From positions 2,990,001 to 3,054,000 of the forward strand of contig NZ_CP116221.1 in assembly GCF_023556315.2 (NCBI RefSeq): a stretch of 64,000 nt of DNA, read 5' to 3'. The notes beneath the pieces are model-generated. The model saw only the letters and a program-made list of their open reading frames with translations, did no database searches and was not told where the DNA came from. Below, piece after piece: positions 36,203 to 45,506 of this stretch (position 1 is its first letter; the number at the start of each line of letters is the position of its first letter). Origin of the DNA: Psychroserpens ponticola (GTDB lineage: Bacteria > Bacteroidota > Bacteroidia > Flavobacteriales > Flavobacteriaceae). The position numbers and the translations under genes were made by a program.

Positions 36203-36910
36203 ATGAAAAATATTATTATAGCAAGTACATCAACCATTCATGGCAGTGGTCCTTTAGAATATTTATTAGATGAACTCACCGTTTTTTTCAAAGACACGTC
36301 AGAAATACTATTCATTCCATATGCTAGACCTGGCGGAATTTCTCATGATGAATACACTTCAAACGTCAATAAAGCATTTAGTCAAATAGGAAAAGTGGCT
36401 AAGGGCATTCACGAGTTTGAAGATCCAAAAACAGCTATAGCAAATGCCAAAGCTATTTTTACTGGAGGAGGAAACACCTTTGTATTGGTTAATCAACTCT
36501 ATAAAAATGGGTTGTTAGAATCTATTAAACAAGCTGTTAATTCTGGAACTTCATACTTAGGAACAAGTGCTGGAAGTAATATTTGCGGACTTACAGTAAA
36601 CACGACTAACGACATGCCAATTGTGTATCCACCAAGTTTTAAAACGTTTGGCTTTGTCCCTTTTAATATTAATCCGCATTATTTAGATCCTGATCCTACA
36701 AGTACACATAAAGGTGAAACACGAGAAACACGTATCAAAGAATTTCATGCTTTTAACACACAACCTGTTGTTGGAATTCGTGAAGGAAGTTGGTTAGCCG
36801 TAAATGGAGATTCTATTATTTTAAAAGGTTCCTTAAGTGCTCGAATATTTGAACATGGCAAATCTCCTTATGAAGTTGAGCCTGGAATTGAATTAAATAC
36901 ATTAAAATAA
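36203..36910 (+). CDS. pepE: peptidase E (Asp-dipeptidase, S51)
   Basis: A 235-aa cytoplasmic serine peptidase that cleaves Asp-X dipeptides. The nucleophile motif YLGTSAGSNICG, the GGGNTFVL loop and FNINPHYLDPDP near the active-site His are family hallmarks. Length matches E. coli PepE (229 aa). It is followed by a hairpin terminator and then a convergent tRNA gene. Confidence 0.95.
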   Translation: MKNIIIASTSTIHGSGPLEYLLDELTVFFKDTSEILFIPYARPGGISHDEYTSNVNKAFSQIGKVAKGIHEFEDPKTAIANAKAIFTGGGNTFVLVNQLYKNGLLESIKQAVNSGTSYLGTSAGSNICGLTVNTTNDMPIVYPPSFKTFGFVPFNINPHYLDPDPTSTHKGETRETRIKEFHAFNTQPVVGIREGSWLAVNGDSIILKGSLSARIFEHGKSPYEVEPGIELNTLK

Positions 36911-36941
36911 ATAAGCCTCATCGATTAGGATGAAGCTTTTA
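36911..36941 (+). terminator. pepE terminator
   Basis: AAGCCTCATC and GGATGAAGCTTTT pair into a stem (AAGC, a mismatch, TCATC with GATGA and GCTT) around a short loop, ending in TTTT, directly after the pepE stop. Confidence 0.7.
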
Positions 36942-36942
36942 G

Positions 36943-37015
36943 AGCGAGAGACCAGGTTCGAACTGGCGACATTCAGCTTGGAAGGCTGACGCTCTACCAA
37001 CTGAGCTACTCTCGC
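36943..37015 (-). tRNA. tRNA-Gly (anticodon TCC)
   Basis: On the minus strand a 73-nt cloverleaf: acceptor GCGAGAG paired with CTCTCGC, D-loop AGCTCAGTTGGTAGAGC, anticodon loop CTTCCAA with TCC at its centre, and T-arm CCAGTTCGAACCTGG. No CCA is encoded. TCC reads GGA/GGG glycine codons. It is a single gene, convergent with pepE. Confidence 0.97.
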
Positions 37016-37062
37016 ATTCTGAGCGCAAATATATAAATACGAAGTACTTTTCAAAGAAAAAA

Positions 37063-37488
37063 CTATAACTTTTTCAAAAAATGATAGCCTAAAATTTCAA
37101 AACCTTCATTATAGTAAAATTTATGTGAAGAATAGTTTTGAACATAAGTATTTAATTCTGCTGCTTTTACACCTTTGGTTTTCACGTGATTATAAATCCA
37201 TTCTAAAAATTGTTTTCCTAAACCTTTATTTCTGTAGTCTTCCGAAATGAATACATGATCTAATTCAACACTCTTTCCTGCATAATGCCGCGTGCAATAC
37301 CAAAGCCCAGAAACGCCAATCAATTTTTGACGATCAAAAATTACAGCACATTCATAATTTTCAGTAACCATTACTGCAAAACGTTCTTTTAAAATATCAT
37401 CAGAACATTTATGGCTCGTTAATTGTTGTACTAATGGTATAATGTCATTTATTTGGGAAGGCTCTAAAATTTGAAACTGAAATGACAT
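37063..37488 (-). CDS. GNAT family N-acetyltransferase
   Basis: A 141-aa acetyltransferase. The acetyl-CoA-binding signature is visible as VFISEDYRNKGLGKQFLEWI (R/Q-x-x-G-x-G/A) at about 88-107, with beta-strand CAVIFDRQKLIGVSGL before it and FYYNEGFEILGYHFLKK at the end. Substrate unknown. Confidence 0.9.
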   Translation of the reverse strand: MSFQFQILEPSQINDIIPLVQQLTSHKCSDDILKERFAVMVTENYECAVIFDRQKLIGVSGLWYCTRHYAGKSVELDHVFISEDYRNKGLGKQFLEWIYNHVKTKGVKAAELNTYVQNYSSHKFYYNEGFEILGYHFLKKL

Positions 37489-37572
37489 AATTATTAATTT
37501 TTAAGTGAAGATAATTATTTCTAACTGAAATCGAATTAGTAAATTCACTTATCCATTAAGCAAAAAAACATA

Positions 37573-38307
37573 TTGAAACGTAGACAATTTATAAAAACAA
37601 CATTAGCTTCTGGACTTGCATTATCTATAGCTCCACAATTAGCCTTTCAATCTCATTCAAGTTCAATTAATTATGAAGAATTGATTGGAAAAGGCAATCC
37701 TGATCTCTTAGGCGAAGGATTTCAATTAAGAAAAGAAGCACATGATGCTTTTGTAAGATTAAAAACTGAAGCCCTTAAAAGTGACATTCACATTCAAATT
37801 GTGTCTAGTTATAGAAGTTTCGATCATCAAAACAGAATTTGGGAACGTAAATACAACAGAAACATTAATACAGGATTAACGCCTCAAGAAAGCATTAAAA
37901 AAATTATAGAATACTCAACCATACCAGGAACTTCTAGACACCATTGGGCAACAGATATTGATATTATTGATGCCAATGTTTCACAACCTTCATCTGTTTT
38001 ACAACCAAGACATTTTGATGGTAATGGTTGTTTTAGAAAGCTCAAATTATGGATGAATCACAATGCAAATGCTTTTGGGTTTCACCTTGTATATACAAAC
38101 CAACAAAACCGTAAAGGTTTCAAATATGAGCCTTGGCATTATAGTTACAAACCACTTTCTAGTCACTATTTAACCCAATACAAAAACTTAAATATCAAAA
38201 ATATTATTACAAATGAAGATTTATTAGGAAATAAGTTTTTTTCTGAAGAATTCATTTCTAAGTACTTAAACGAAAATGTTTTAGATATTAATCCGGAACT
38301 TTTGTAA
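37573..38307 (+). CDS. Tat-exported M15 family peptidase (D-Ala-D-Ala carboxypeptidase type)
   Basis: A 244-aa peptidoglycan peptidase. It opens with a twin-arginine signal, MKRRQFIKTTLASGLAL. The catalytic part has SSYRSFDHQNRIWERKYN, the zinc motif SRHHWATDIDI (HxxxxxxD) and the third ligand in EPWHYSYK, all as in VanY-type enzymes. It likely trims peptide stems in the periplasm. The start is TTG; it places the twin Arg at residues 3-4. Confidence 0.92.
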   Translation: MKRRQFIKTTLASGLALSIAPQLAFQSHSSSINYEELIGKGNPDLLGEGFQLRKEAHDAFVRLKTEALKSDIHIQIVSSYRSFDHQNRIWERKYNRNINTGLTPQESIKKIIEYSTIPGTSRHHWATDIDIIDANVSQPSSVLQPRHFDGNGCFRKLKLWMNHNANAFGFHLVYTNQQNRKGFKYEPWHYSYKPLSSHYLTQYKNLNIKNIITNEDLLGNKFFSEEFISKYLNENVLDINPELL

Positions 38308-38332
38308 ATTTAAAGCATTAACAAACGAAATC

Positions 38333-39103
38333 ATGAGAGGAAAAAATTTAAAGATCAGACTTTTAATTGGTGTAGCAATCGCATTATTTTTTGTCGTAAA
38401 AAGATGTAGTCAGCGAGAAGAAAATAAATATACAGGTCGCATGCAAACCATCTCAATGACACCAGATAAAGAAATACAAATTGGTTTAGCTAGTGCTCCT
38501 GGAATGGCACAACAACATGGAGGCTTACATCCAAACACTCAATATCAAGCCTTAGTTGATGATGTTGGCAATAAATTAATTAACAACAGTATCGCTAGAG
38601 AAACACCTTATGAATATGAATTTCATTTATTAGCCGATCCAAATGCTATTAATGCATTTGCGTTGCCTGGAGGACAAATATTTATTACTTATGCGCTATT
38701 CTCGAAATTAGAAAATGAAGATCAACTTGCAGGTGTTTTAGGACACGAAATCGGCCATGTTTTAGGTCGTCATAGTGCAGAACGTATTGCTGAAAGTGAA
38801 TATTGGCAAGGTCTAGCAACAGCAGGATCTGTTGGAGGTGATATTGGTGGACTCGTAAGCGGAATTGGTCAAAACACTTTACTTACAAATGGTAGAGATG
38901 ACGAATTAGAAAGTGATGATTTAGGCGTGAAATTTATGATGAAAGCTGGATATCAGCCACAAGAAATGATAGATGTTATGGAAATTTTAAAAGCAGCAGC
39001 TGGTCCAAATAGAGTTCCCGAATTTCAAAGCACACATCCAGATCCAGAAAATAGAATAGAAAAAATAAAAGCCTCAATTGAAAAATACAAAAAGACGCTT
39101 TAA
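38333..39103 (+). CDS. M48 family metalloprotease
   Basis: A 256-aa zinc protease with an N-terminal hydrophobic anchor (about 8-22), a conserved NAFALPGGQIFIT strand, HEIGHVLGRHSAE (zinc-binding HExxH) at about residue 136 and the third ligand in ELESDDLGVKFM. These match the BepA/LoiP-type M48 proteases, which work on misfolded envelope proteins. It follows the M15 gene by 25 bp and may share its transcript. Confidence 0.92.
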   Translation: MRGKNLKIRLLIGVAIALFFVVKRCSQREENKYTGRMQTISMTPDKEIQIGLASAPGMAQQHGGLHPNTQYQALVDDVGNKLINNSIARETPYEYEFHLLADPNAINAFALPGGQIFITYALFSKLENEDQLAGVLGHEIGHVLGRHSAERIAESEYWQGLATAGSVGGDIGGLVSGIGQNTLLTNGRDDELESDDLGVKFMMKAGYQPQEMIDVMEILKAAAGPNRVPEFQSTHPDPENRIEKIKASIEKYKKTL

Positions 39104-39118
39104 CAAAAAAGCGCCTTT
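39090..39118 (+). terminator. possible terminator after M48 gene
   Basis: AAGACGCTTT and AAAGCGCCTTTT form an imperfect stem spanning the stop codon of the M48 gene. Weak; the better hairpin lies 20 bp downstream. Confidence 0.45.
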
Positions 39119-39140
39119 TAACTAATTAACTCAAATAACA

Positions 39141-39164
39141 GTCATTTTTAATGACCTATTTTTT
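39141..39164 (+). terminator. hairpin terminator
   Basis: GTCATT (39141-39146) and AATGAC (39150-39155) form a perfect 6-bp stem with a TTT loop, followed by TATTTTTTTT. It ends plus-strand transcription between the M48 gene and the convergent ankyrin gene. Confidence 0.75.
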
Positions 39165-39551
39165 TTAAGAATCTAAACTTTTTAAATAACTTAATGCATC
39201 TTTAGCATTTGATGATTCTGCATACTTTTCTGCAGTCATACCTTTGTCGCTTTTAATATTCAATTTTGCACCATTTTCAACTAAAAGCTTTAAAATATCT
39301 AAACGGTTATATTTTGCTGCATACATTGCAGGTGTTAATCCGTTAGATGTTTTGTTGACGTTAATTCCTAAGTCTATTAATTTCTGAACAGTTTCGATAT
39401 CTCCTTTTGCAATAGACATACAAAAAGGACTAACTGAAGATTTTTTAGCAAGTACTTCAATCGTTGAAGAATTACTAATTACATTTTTTGCATTTAAAGC
39501 TGTTACTGAAAATGCCATTGCGATTGCAACGATTACTACTGATTTTTTCAT
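39165..39551 (-). CDS. exported ankyrin-repeat protein
   Basis: A 128-aa protein with a signal peptide (about 1-21, cut near LNAK) and two to three ankyrin repeats: SIAKGDIETVQKLIDLGINV, GLTPAMYAAKYNRLDILKLL, then GMTAEKYAESSNAKDALSYL. Periplasmic binding protein of unknown partner. Single gene. Confidence 0.88.
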   Translation of the reverse strand: MKKSVVIVAIAMAFSVTALNAKNVISNSSTIEVLAKKSSVSPFCMSIAKGDIETVQKLIDLGINVNKTSNGLTPAMYAAKYNRLDILKLLVENGAKLNIKSDKGMTAEKYAESSNAKDALSYLKSLDS

Positions 39552-39763
39552 GATGAAAGATTTTAAATTAATTGATTGTTTTTTGATTATACTAAATAGA
39601 CGACATATTTCAAGAAATGTTACACTTCAAAAACATAAATAACATTTTTTTAACTATTTGTAAACAAATATGTTAAGGCTGTCATAATTTTAAAACCACT
39701 CATAACCCCTTTTAAATCATAGCTTAATCTATTTATAAAATACTTTATTTTGTAACATTATTA

Positions 39764-39795
39764 TTGTCATTTCGATTTAGAAACTTTTATATTTG
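39764..39795 (+). promoter_or_regulatory. gpmI promoter
   Basis: TTG (39764-39766), a 21-bp spacer and TATATTTG (39788-39795) match the Bacteroidota consensus exactly and end 17 bp before the gpmI ATG. The rest of the 260-bp gap from 39552 shows nothing else. Confidence 0.8.
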
Positions 39796-39812
39796 GAATT
39801 AAACAACATAAC

Positions 39813-41336
39813 ATGAATAAAAAAGTAATTTTGATGATTCTTGACGGTTGGGGAAAATCTCCTGACCCAAAAGTATCTGCAATAGATAATGCTCAAACTC
39901 CTTTTATAGACTCGCTATACTCAACATATTCTAATGCATCTTTAAGAACAGATGGTCTTCATGTTGGTTTACCTGAAGGGCAAATGGGAAATAGTGAAGT
40001 TGGGCATATGAATCTTGGTGCAGGAAGAATTGTGTATCAAGATTTAGTTAAAATAAACTTAGCTGTTGAAAACAATACTTTAAAAGATGAACAGGAATTG
40101 GTTGCTGCATTTAATTATGCAAAGGAAAACAATAAGCCTGTTCACTTTGTAGGATTGGTGAGTGATGGAGGAGTACATTCACATATTAATCATTTATTTG
40201 GATTGATTGATGCTGCAAATGATTCAGGTGTTGAACAATCCTTCGTTCATGCGTTCACTGATGGTCGTGATGTAGGTCCAAAATCTGGATTTGGATTTAT
40301 AACTTCTTTAGAGAATCATATTAAAAACACCAATACGAAACTAGCTTCTGTAACTGGTCGTTACTTTGCTATGGATAGAGATAAACGTTGGGAACGAGTC
40401 AAATTAGCTTATGATGCCGTTGTTAATGGCAGTGGTGAATACTCAAAAAACGCTACAGATTCTATTCAAAACAGTTATGATAATGATATTACAGATGAGT
40501 TTATCAAACCAATTATTATGGTTGATGATAACAACAATCCTGTGACTAAAATACAATCAGGTGATGTTGTCATCTTTTTTAATTTCAGAACCGATCGAGG
40601 ACGAGAGCTTACGGAAGCACTTTCTCAAAATGATTTCCATGAACAAAACATGCACAAACTTGATTTGTATTATGTTACTTTAACAAATTATGATGATTCA
40701 TATAAGGGCATCAAAGTCGTTTATAATAAGGATAACCTAACCGAAACACTAGGTGAAGTTTTAGAAAAACATCACAAAAAACAAATTAGAATTGCTGAAA
40801 CAGAAAAGTATCCTCATGTGACCTTCTTCTTTTCAGGAGGACAAGAAAAACCTTTTGAAGGTGAAACACGAATTTTAAGAAACTCACCAAAAGTAGCTAC
40901 TTACGATTTAAAACCAGAAATGAGTGCTTATGAACTTCGTGATGCTTTAATTCCTGAGCTTCAAAAAGGAGAAGTTGATTTTGTATGCTTAAACTTTGCA
41001 AATGGAGATATGGTTGGCCATACTGGAGTGATGGAAGCTGCCATTAAAGCTTGTGAAGCTGTAGATATCTGTGTAAAAGATGTTATAGAAACGGCTTTAG
41101 AAAAAGATTATACAACGATTTTAATTGCAGATCATGGTAACTGTGAAACCATGATTAATCCTGACGGCTCACCTCATACAGCTCATACAACTAATCCAGT
41201 GCCAATTATATTAATCAATAACGATCATACGATAATTAAAGATGGAATTTTAGGAGACATAGCACCTACAATTCTTAAACTTATGGATATTGAACAGCCA
41301 AAAGCTATGACGCAAAAATCATTAGTAACGTTATAA
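39813..41336 (+). CDS. gpmI: 2,3-bisphosphoglycerate-independent phosphoglycerate mutase
   Basis: A 507-aa glycolytic enzyme converting 3- to 2-phosphoglycerate with manganese. LMILDGWG starts the alkaline-phosphatase-type fold, MGNSEVGHMNLGAGR carries the phosphorylated Ser, AFTDGRDV and RYFAMDRDKRWER line the mobile domain, and LIADHGNCETM plus PHTAHTTNPVP give metal ligands. Length is normal. A consensus promoter precedes it; the HAD phosphatase gene follows at 50 bp. Confidence 0.97.
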   Translation: MNKKVILMILDGWGKSPDPKVSAIDNAQTPFIDSLYSTYSNASLRTDGLHVGLPEGQMGNSEVGHMNLGAGRIVYQDLVKINLAVENNTLKDEQELVAAFNYAKENNKPVHFVGLVSDGGVHSHINHLFGLIDAANDSGVEQSFVHAFTDGRDVGPKSGFGFITSLENHIKNTNTKLASVTGRYFAMDRDKRWERVKLAYDAVVNGSGEYSKNATDSIQNSYDNDITDEFIKPIIMVDDNNNPVTKIQSGDVVIFFNFRTDRGRELTEALSQNDFHEQNMHKLDLYYVTLTNYDDSYKGIKVVYNKDNLTETLGEVLEKHHKKQIRIAETEKYPHVTFFFSGGQEKPFEGETRILRNSPKVATYDLKPEMSAYELRDALIPELQKGEVDFVCLNFANGDMVGHTGVMEAAIKACEAVDICVKDVIETALEKDYTTILIADHGNCETMINPDGSPHTAHTTNPVPIILINNDHTIIKDGILGDIAPTILKLMDIEQPKAMTQKSLVTL

Positions 41337-41386
41337 ATCAAAAAAAATATATTTATTGTATTTTAGCCAATTAGAAGGAATAACCT

Positions 41387-41800
41387 ATGAATTTTTTAGA
41401 TAAACTTGTTATTGCCATAGATTTTGATGGAACAATAGTGGAAGATGCATACCCAAAAATTGGAAAACCTCGCATCTTTGCATTTGAAACCTTGAAACGA
41501 TTACAACAAGAAGGGCATCGACTTATCTTATGGACCTATAGAAGTGGCTCAAAACTTGATGAAGCTGTACAATTTTGCAAAGAGAATGGGATAACTTTCT
41601 ATGCTGTAAATCAAAGTTTTCCAGAAGAACAATACGACAATTCTGTAAGTCGAAAAATTTATGCCGATATTTACGTAGATGACAGAAATATAGGAGGAGT
41701 TCTAGGTTGGGGCGAAGTGTTTCAATTAATCACTAAAGAAACTCCTGATATAAAGACAATACCTAGTAAGAAAGGGTTTTTAGGTCTTTTTAAAAAATAG
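41387..41800 (+). CDS. HAD-like phosphatase, BT0820 type
   Basis: A 137-aa haloacid-dehalogenase-like hydrolase with the nucleophile motif IAIDFDGTIVEDAYP, then LILWTYRSGSKLDEA and YVDDRNIGG (the final acidic pair). The short size without a cap and the wording match the BT0820 family of Bacteroidota, which act on nucleotide-like or small phosphates; substrate here unknown. Its stop codon abuts the stop of the convergent CoA-transferase gene. Confidence 0.88.
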   Translation: MNFLDKLVIAIDFDGTIVEDAYPKIGKPRIFAFETLKRLQQEGHRLILWTYRSGSKLDEAVQFCKENGITFYAVNQSFPEEQYDNSVSRKIYADIYVDDRNIGGVLGWGEVFQLITKETPDIKTIPSKKGFLGLFKK

Positions 41801-43066
41801 TCACACCATTTCAAAATAGGCTTGATCTAATTCTGCTCTGTGATTAGGATGCGCAATTTCTACTAAAGCTTTCACACGTTCCTGAATTGTTTTACCATAT
41901 AAATTAGCAACGCCATACTCTGTAACGACATAATGTATATGAGCTCTTGTTGTTACAACTCCTGCTCCCATTTTTAAAGCTGGTACGATTCTACTGATTC
42001 CTTTTTTTGTGATTGATGGCAATGCAATAATTGCTTTACCTCCTTCGCTTAAAGATGCACCTCTAATAAAATCCATTTGTCCACCAACACCAGAATACAT
42101 TTTTGAGCCTATTGAATCTGCACAAACTTGCCCTGTAAGATCTACTTCAATTGCAGAATTAATCGCAACCATTCTCGGATTTTGTTTAATTACAGACACA
42201 TCATTCACATAATCTGAAGAACGCATTTCAACAAAAGGATTATCATTCACATAATCATATAAACGTTGTGATCCCATCAAAAAAGTAGCCAACGCTCTAC
42301 CAGGATTGACACCTTTATAGTTTCCATTGATGACATCTTTTAAAATTAAATCAATAACACCATCTGAGAACATTTCGGTGTGCAATCCTAAATCCTTATG
42401 ATTATGCAATCTTGACAACACAGCATTTGGAATGTTACCAATACCCATTTGTAATGTACTTCTATCTTCGATTAAATTAGCGACATAATCTCCTATTTTG
42501 GTTTCAACAGCAGTAGGTTCACTTACAGGATGTGAAGGCAAAGGCTCATCACATTCTACAAATGCATCTATTTCTGTGATGTGTATAATTCCGTCACCAA
42601 AAGTTCTTGGCATTTGTGTATTAATCTGTGCGATTACATGATCGGCATTATCAATAGCAGCTAAAGTAGCTTCAACTGAAACTCCAAGAGAACAATAGCC
42701 ATGCTGATCTGGAACAGATACATGAATTAAAACGACTTTTAAATCCACGATATTGCGTTTAAACAACAAAGGTACTTCACTTAAAAAAACTGGAGTATAA
42801 GACCCATTACCAGCTTTTAAAGTATGACGTACATTTCGTCCAATAAAAAAAGAATTTACATGAAAGCTTTTAGCGTATTCTGGATTTGCATATGGTGCAT
42901 CTCCTTCGGTATGCAATTGACAAATGGTCACATTACGCAATTCTTCATGTCGATCTGCAAGTGCTTTTACAAGAACAGATGGCACTGCTGCTGCAGCTTG
43001 AATATAAATTTTGTCATTTGACTTTACAACTTTTAAGGCGTCTTCAGCGCTCACTGCTTTATACAT
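41801..43066 (-). CDS. acetyl-CoA hydrolase / CoA-transferase
   Basis: A 421-aa family I CoA-transferase of the 4-hydroxybutyrate or acetate CoA-transferase type. The catalytic Glu is in YVVTEYGVANLYGKTIQERV, with GIGNIPNAVL and GVGGQMDFIRGA as further signatures. It moves CoA between acetate (or a related acid) and another acyl group. Which acid it uses cannot be read from sequence. Divergent from map. Confidence 0.92.
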   Translation of the reverse strand: MYKAVSAEDALKVVKSNDKIYIQAAAAVPSVLVKALADRHEELRNVTICQLHTEGDAPYANPEYAKSFHVNSFFIGRNVRHTLKAGNGSYTPVFLSEVPLLFKRNIVDLKVVLIHVSVPDQHGYCSLGVSVEATLAAIDNADHVIAQINTQMPRTFGDGIIHITEIDAFVECDEPLPSHPVSEPTAVETKIGDYVANLIEDRSTLQMGIGNIPNAVLSRLHNHKDLGLHTEMFSDGVIDLILKDVINGNYKGVNPGRALATFLMGSQRLYDYVNDNPFVEMRSSDYVNDVSVIKQNPRMVAINSAIEVDLTGQVCADSIGSKMYSGVGGQMDFIRGASLSEGGKAIIALPSITKKGISRIVPALKMGAGVVTTRAHIHYVVTEYGVANLYGKTIQERVKALVEIAHPNHRAELDQAYFEMV

Positions 43067-43190
43067 TTGGTTTCGATTTTATAATAATACAAAGTTAGTT
43101 TATAGATGAGATTCAAAAACTGTCAAATATCATGTTTAAGTAAAACTTTTAAATTTTAATTTTGAGTATCTTTGCTCATATTTTTCAAAC

Positions 43191-44009
43191 ATGATTATAG
43201 TAAAAACCAAAGAAGAAATTGAATTAATGCGTCAAAGTGCATTAGTGGTTTCTAAAACCTTAGGAATGCTAGCTAAAGAAGTAAAAGCTGGTGTAACCAC
43301 AAATCAATTAGATAAACTCGCAGAAGATTTTATAAGAGAACAAGGTGCTGTACCTGGTTTTTTAGGACTATATGATTGTCCGTCAACATTACTTTGCAGT
43401 GTTAATGAAGCAGTTGTTCATGGCTTACCAACTGATATTCCTTTAAAAGATGGCGATATTGTTTCTATAGATTGTGGCTCAATAATGAATGGGTTTTATG
43501 GTGATCACGCCTATACTTTTGAAATAGGTGACGTTGCTCCTAAAACGAAAAAGCTAATTCAAATAACTAAAGAATCGCTTTATGTTGGTATTAATGAATT
43601 AAGAGTTGGTAAACGCGTTGGTGATGTTGGTTTTGCGATTCAAAATCATTGTGAAGCTCATGGGTATGGTGTTGTTAGAGAATTGGTTGGTCATGGTTTA
43701 GGTCGGAAAATGCACGAAGATCCAGAAATGCCAAATTATGGTCGAAGAGGTCGTGGTAAGAAATTTATTGAAGGTATGGTAGTAGCAATTGAGCCAATGA
43801 TAAATGGAGGAACACATCGTGTAAAGCAATTAAAAGACGGTTGGACTATTGTAACACAAGATGGTAAACCAAGTGTGCATTTTGAACATGACATTGCTAT
43901 AGTTGATGGGAAACCTGAAATTTTATCAACCTTTGCATATGTTCATAAAGCTTTAGGAATAGAAAGTGATGAAGAAAATAAATTCAGGCAAAAAGCGTTA
44001 GTATTATAA
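43191..44009 (+). CDS. map: methionine aminopeptidase, type I
   Basis: A 272-aa cytosolic enzyme removing the initiator Met. Metal ligands are seen in VSIDCGSIMNGFYGDHAYTF, GHGLGRKMHEDPEMPNYG, AIEPMINGG and HFEHDIAIVDG. Type I, no N-terminal zinc domain. A TATCTTTG box (43167-43174) lies 16 bp ahead of the start but without a clear -33 TTG. About 15 extra residues follow the usual C-terminus. Confidence 0.96.
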   Translation: MIIVKTKEEIELMRQSALVVSKTLGMLAKEVKAGVTTNQLDKLAEDFIREQGAVPGFLGLYDCPSTLLCSVNEAVVHGLPTDIPLKDGDIVSIDCGSIMNGFYGDHAYTFEIGDVAPKTKKLIQITKESLYVGINELRVGKRVGDVGFAIQNHCEAHGYGVVRELVGHGLGRKMHEDPEMPNYGRRGRGKKFIEGMVVAIEPMINGGTHRVKQLKDGWTIVTQDGKPSVHFEHDIAIVDGKPEILSTFAYVHKALGIESDEENKFRQKALVL

Positions 44010-44019
44010 ACTAACCTTC

Positions 44020-44415
44020 ATGATTAAAAAAATAGTTTTCTGGTCGCTTGGCATAATTGCTTCACTTGCGATACTTTTTATATTCTATTTAATATTTATT
44101 GTAAAAATCGGACCTGTAGATACAAGCAAAAAAAATAGTATAGAAGTTTCTGGTGTTATTGACAGCTTATATGAAGGTGGAGTTAAAGACCTTGTAATTA
44201 AACTAAAAGACGATTCGAATATATATTATATTAATCGTGCTCTTGAAAATGGTTTTGACTTAGATGATGTCAATACAACGTTATTAGGAAAAGAAATAAC
44301 ATTGTGGCATTCAAAATCTTGGAATGGTTCTGATGGTGGTCATATGATGCAACTTAAACACAAAGACTCCATTTATTTCACAGAATGGAAAACACCTTTA
44401 CCAAGTAATAATTAA
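44020..44415 (+). CDS. small membrane protein of unknown function
   Basis: A 131-aa protein with one membrane helix (about 10-30, SLGIIASLAILFIFYLIFIV) and a small beta-rich outer domain (SIEVSGVIDSLYEGGVKD, ITLWHSKSWNGSDGGHM). No family recognised; the second part has the feel of an OB-like fold. It starts 10 bp after map and 36 bp before the methyltransferase gene, so the three may form an operon. Confidence 0.7.
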   Translation: MIKKIVFWSLGIIASLAILFIFYLIFIVKIGPVDTSKKNSIEVSGVIDSLYEGGVKDLVIKLKDDSNIYYINRALENGFDLDDVNTTLLGKEITLWHSKSWNGSDGGHMMQLKHKDSIYFTEWKTPLPSNN

Positions 44416-44451
44416 AACCTATTTTTGCAACTTAAGCCTTAATCACTTCTG

Positions 44452-45216
44452 TTGAAAAAACTCTTCAAAATAATTCTAAACACCATTCCAAGACCTTTAT
44501 TAATTAGGTTGAGCTATATCGCTCGTCCTATTCTTGCTTTCTTTTTAAGAGGTAACAATTTTATAGATCCAATTGATGGCAAAGAATATAAAAGCTTTTT
44601 ACCCTATGGTTATGGAAACCAACGTAACAATGTGTTGTCGCCTTCTACACTATCATTAGAGCGTCACAGGTTGCTTTGGTTGTACTTAAAAAATGAAACG
44701 GATTTCTTTACAGCGGAAAAGAAAGTCCTTCATTTCGCACCAGAACAATGTTTTTTAAAACGTTTTAAAAAACTAAAGCATATAGATTATACAACTACCG
44801 ATTTAGAATCTCCTATTGCTGATGTGAAAGCAGATATATGCAATCTTCCATTTGAAGATAACAGTTACGATGTGATTTTATGTAATCATGTTTTGGAACA
44901 TATACCAGACGACACGAAAGCCATGCAAGAATTGTTTCGTGTGATGAAACCTGGAGGTTATGGTGTGTTTCAAATTCCTCAAGATGTATCAAGAGCTGAA
45001 ACTTTTGAAGACAATACCATTACAGACCGAAAAGAACGTGCAAAAATATTTGGACAATATGACCACGTTCGCGTCTATGGTCGTGATTATTTTGATAAGC
45101 TTCGTTCTATCGGTTTTAAAGTGGAAGAAGTTGATTACACGACTCACCTTTCCGAAGAAGACGTTACAAAATATTGTTTAGCAAAAGGCGAGATTATTCC
45201 AGTGGTTTCAAAATAA
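44452..45216 (+). CDS. class I SAM-dependent methyltransferase
   Basis: A 254-aa methyltransferase of the Methyltransf_11 kind. VLHFAPEQCFLKRF takes the place of the usual glycine-rich loop, followed by DYTTTDLESPIADVKADI, DVILCNHVLEHIPDD and LFRVMKPGGYGVFQIP. The substrate is unknown; similar proteins occur beside cell-envelope genes. Start is TTG at 44452, preceded by the GTT of a weak leader. Confidence 0.85.
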   Translation: MKKLFKIILNTIPRPLLIRLSYIARPILAFFLRGNNFIDPIDGKEYKSFLPYGYGNQRNNVLSPSTLSLERHRLLWLYLKNETDFFTAEKKVLHFAPEQCFLKRFKKLKHIDYTTTDLESPIADVKADICNLPFEDNSYDVILCNHVLEHIPDDTKAMQELFRVMKPGGYGVFQIPQDVSRAETFEDNTITDRKERAKIFGQYDHVRVYGRDYFDKLRSIGFKVEEVDYTTHLSEEDVTKYCLAKGEIIPVVSK

Positions 45217-45258
45217 AAAAAGCTGAACTAAATACATTTAGAACAACTTTTTTATAAT
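45217..45258 (+). terminator. hairpin terminator
   Basis: CTAAAT and ATTTAG form the inner stem and AAAAAAGCTGAA with AACAACTTTTTT the imperfect outer stem, ending in TTTTTT, right after the methyltransferase stop. The remaining gap to 45506 is AT-rich and shows no gene or recognised signal except a weak second hairpin near 45448-45485. Confidence 0.65.
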
Positions 45259-45506
45259 CATAGATTAATAGCATTTATAAGACAACTTATATTTCAAAAG
45301 GTCACATAAAAAGCTACTTTTTTAATTTTAATATGGTTAGACTGCTTTCAATTTAGAAAAATTGCACTATAACAGTTGCTATAATTAGATAGAATAGTAT
45401 GAGAAATAACTCTAATTTATATTGCCTTAAATACTTCATTTTAAAAAAGAAAAGCTGAACAAAAACAAATTAGCCCAACTTTTCATTATTTAATTAATAA
45501 TTCACT

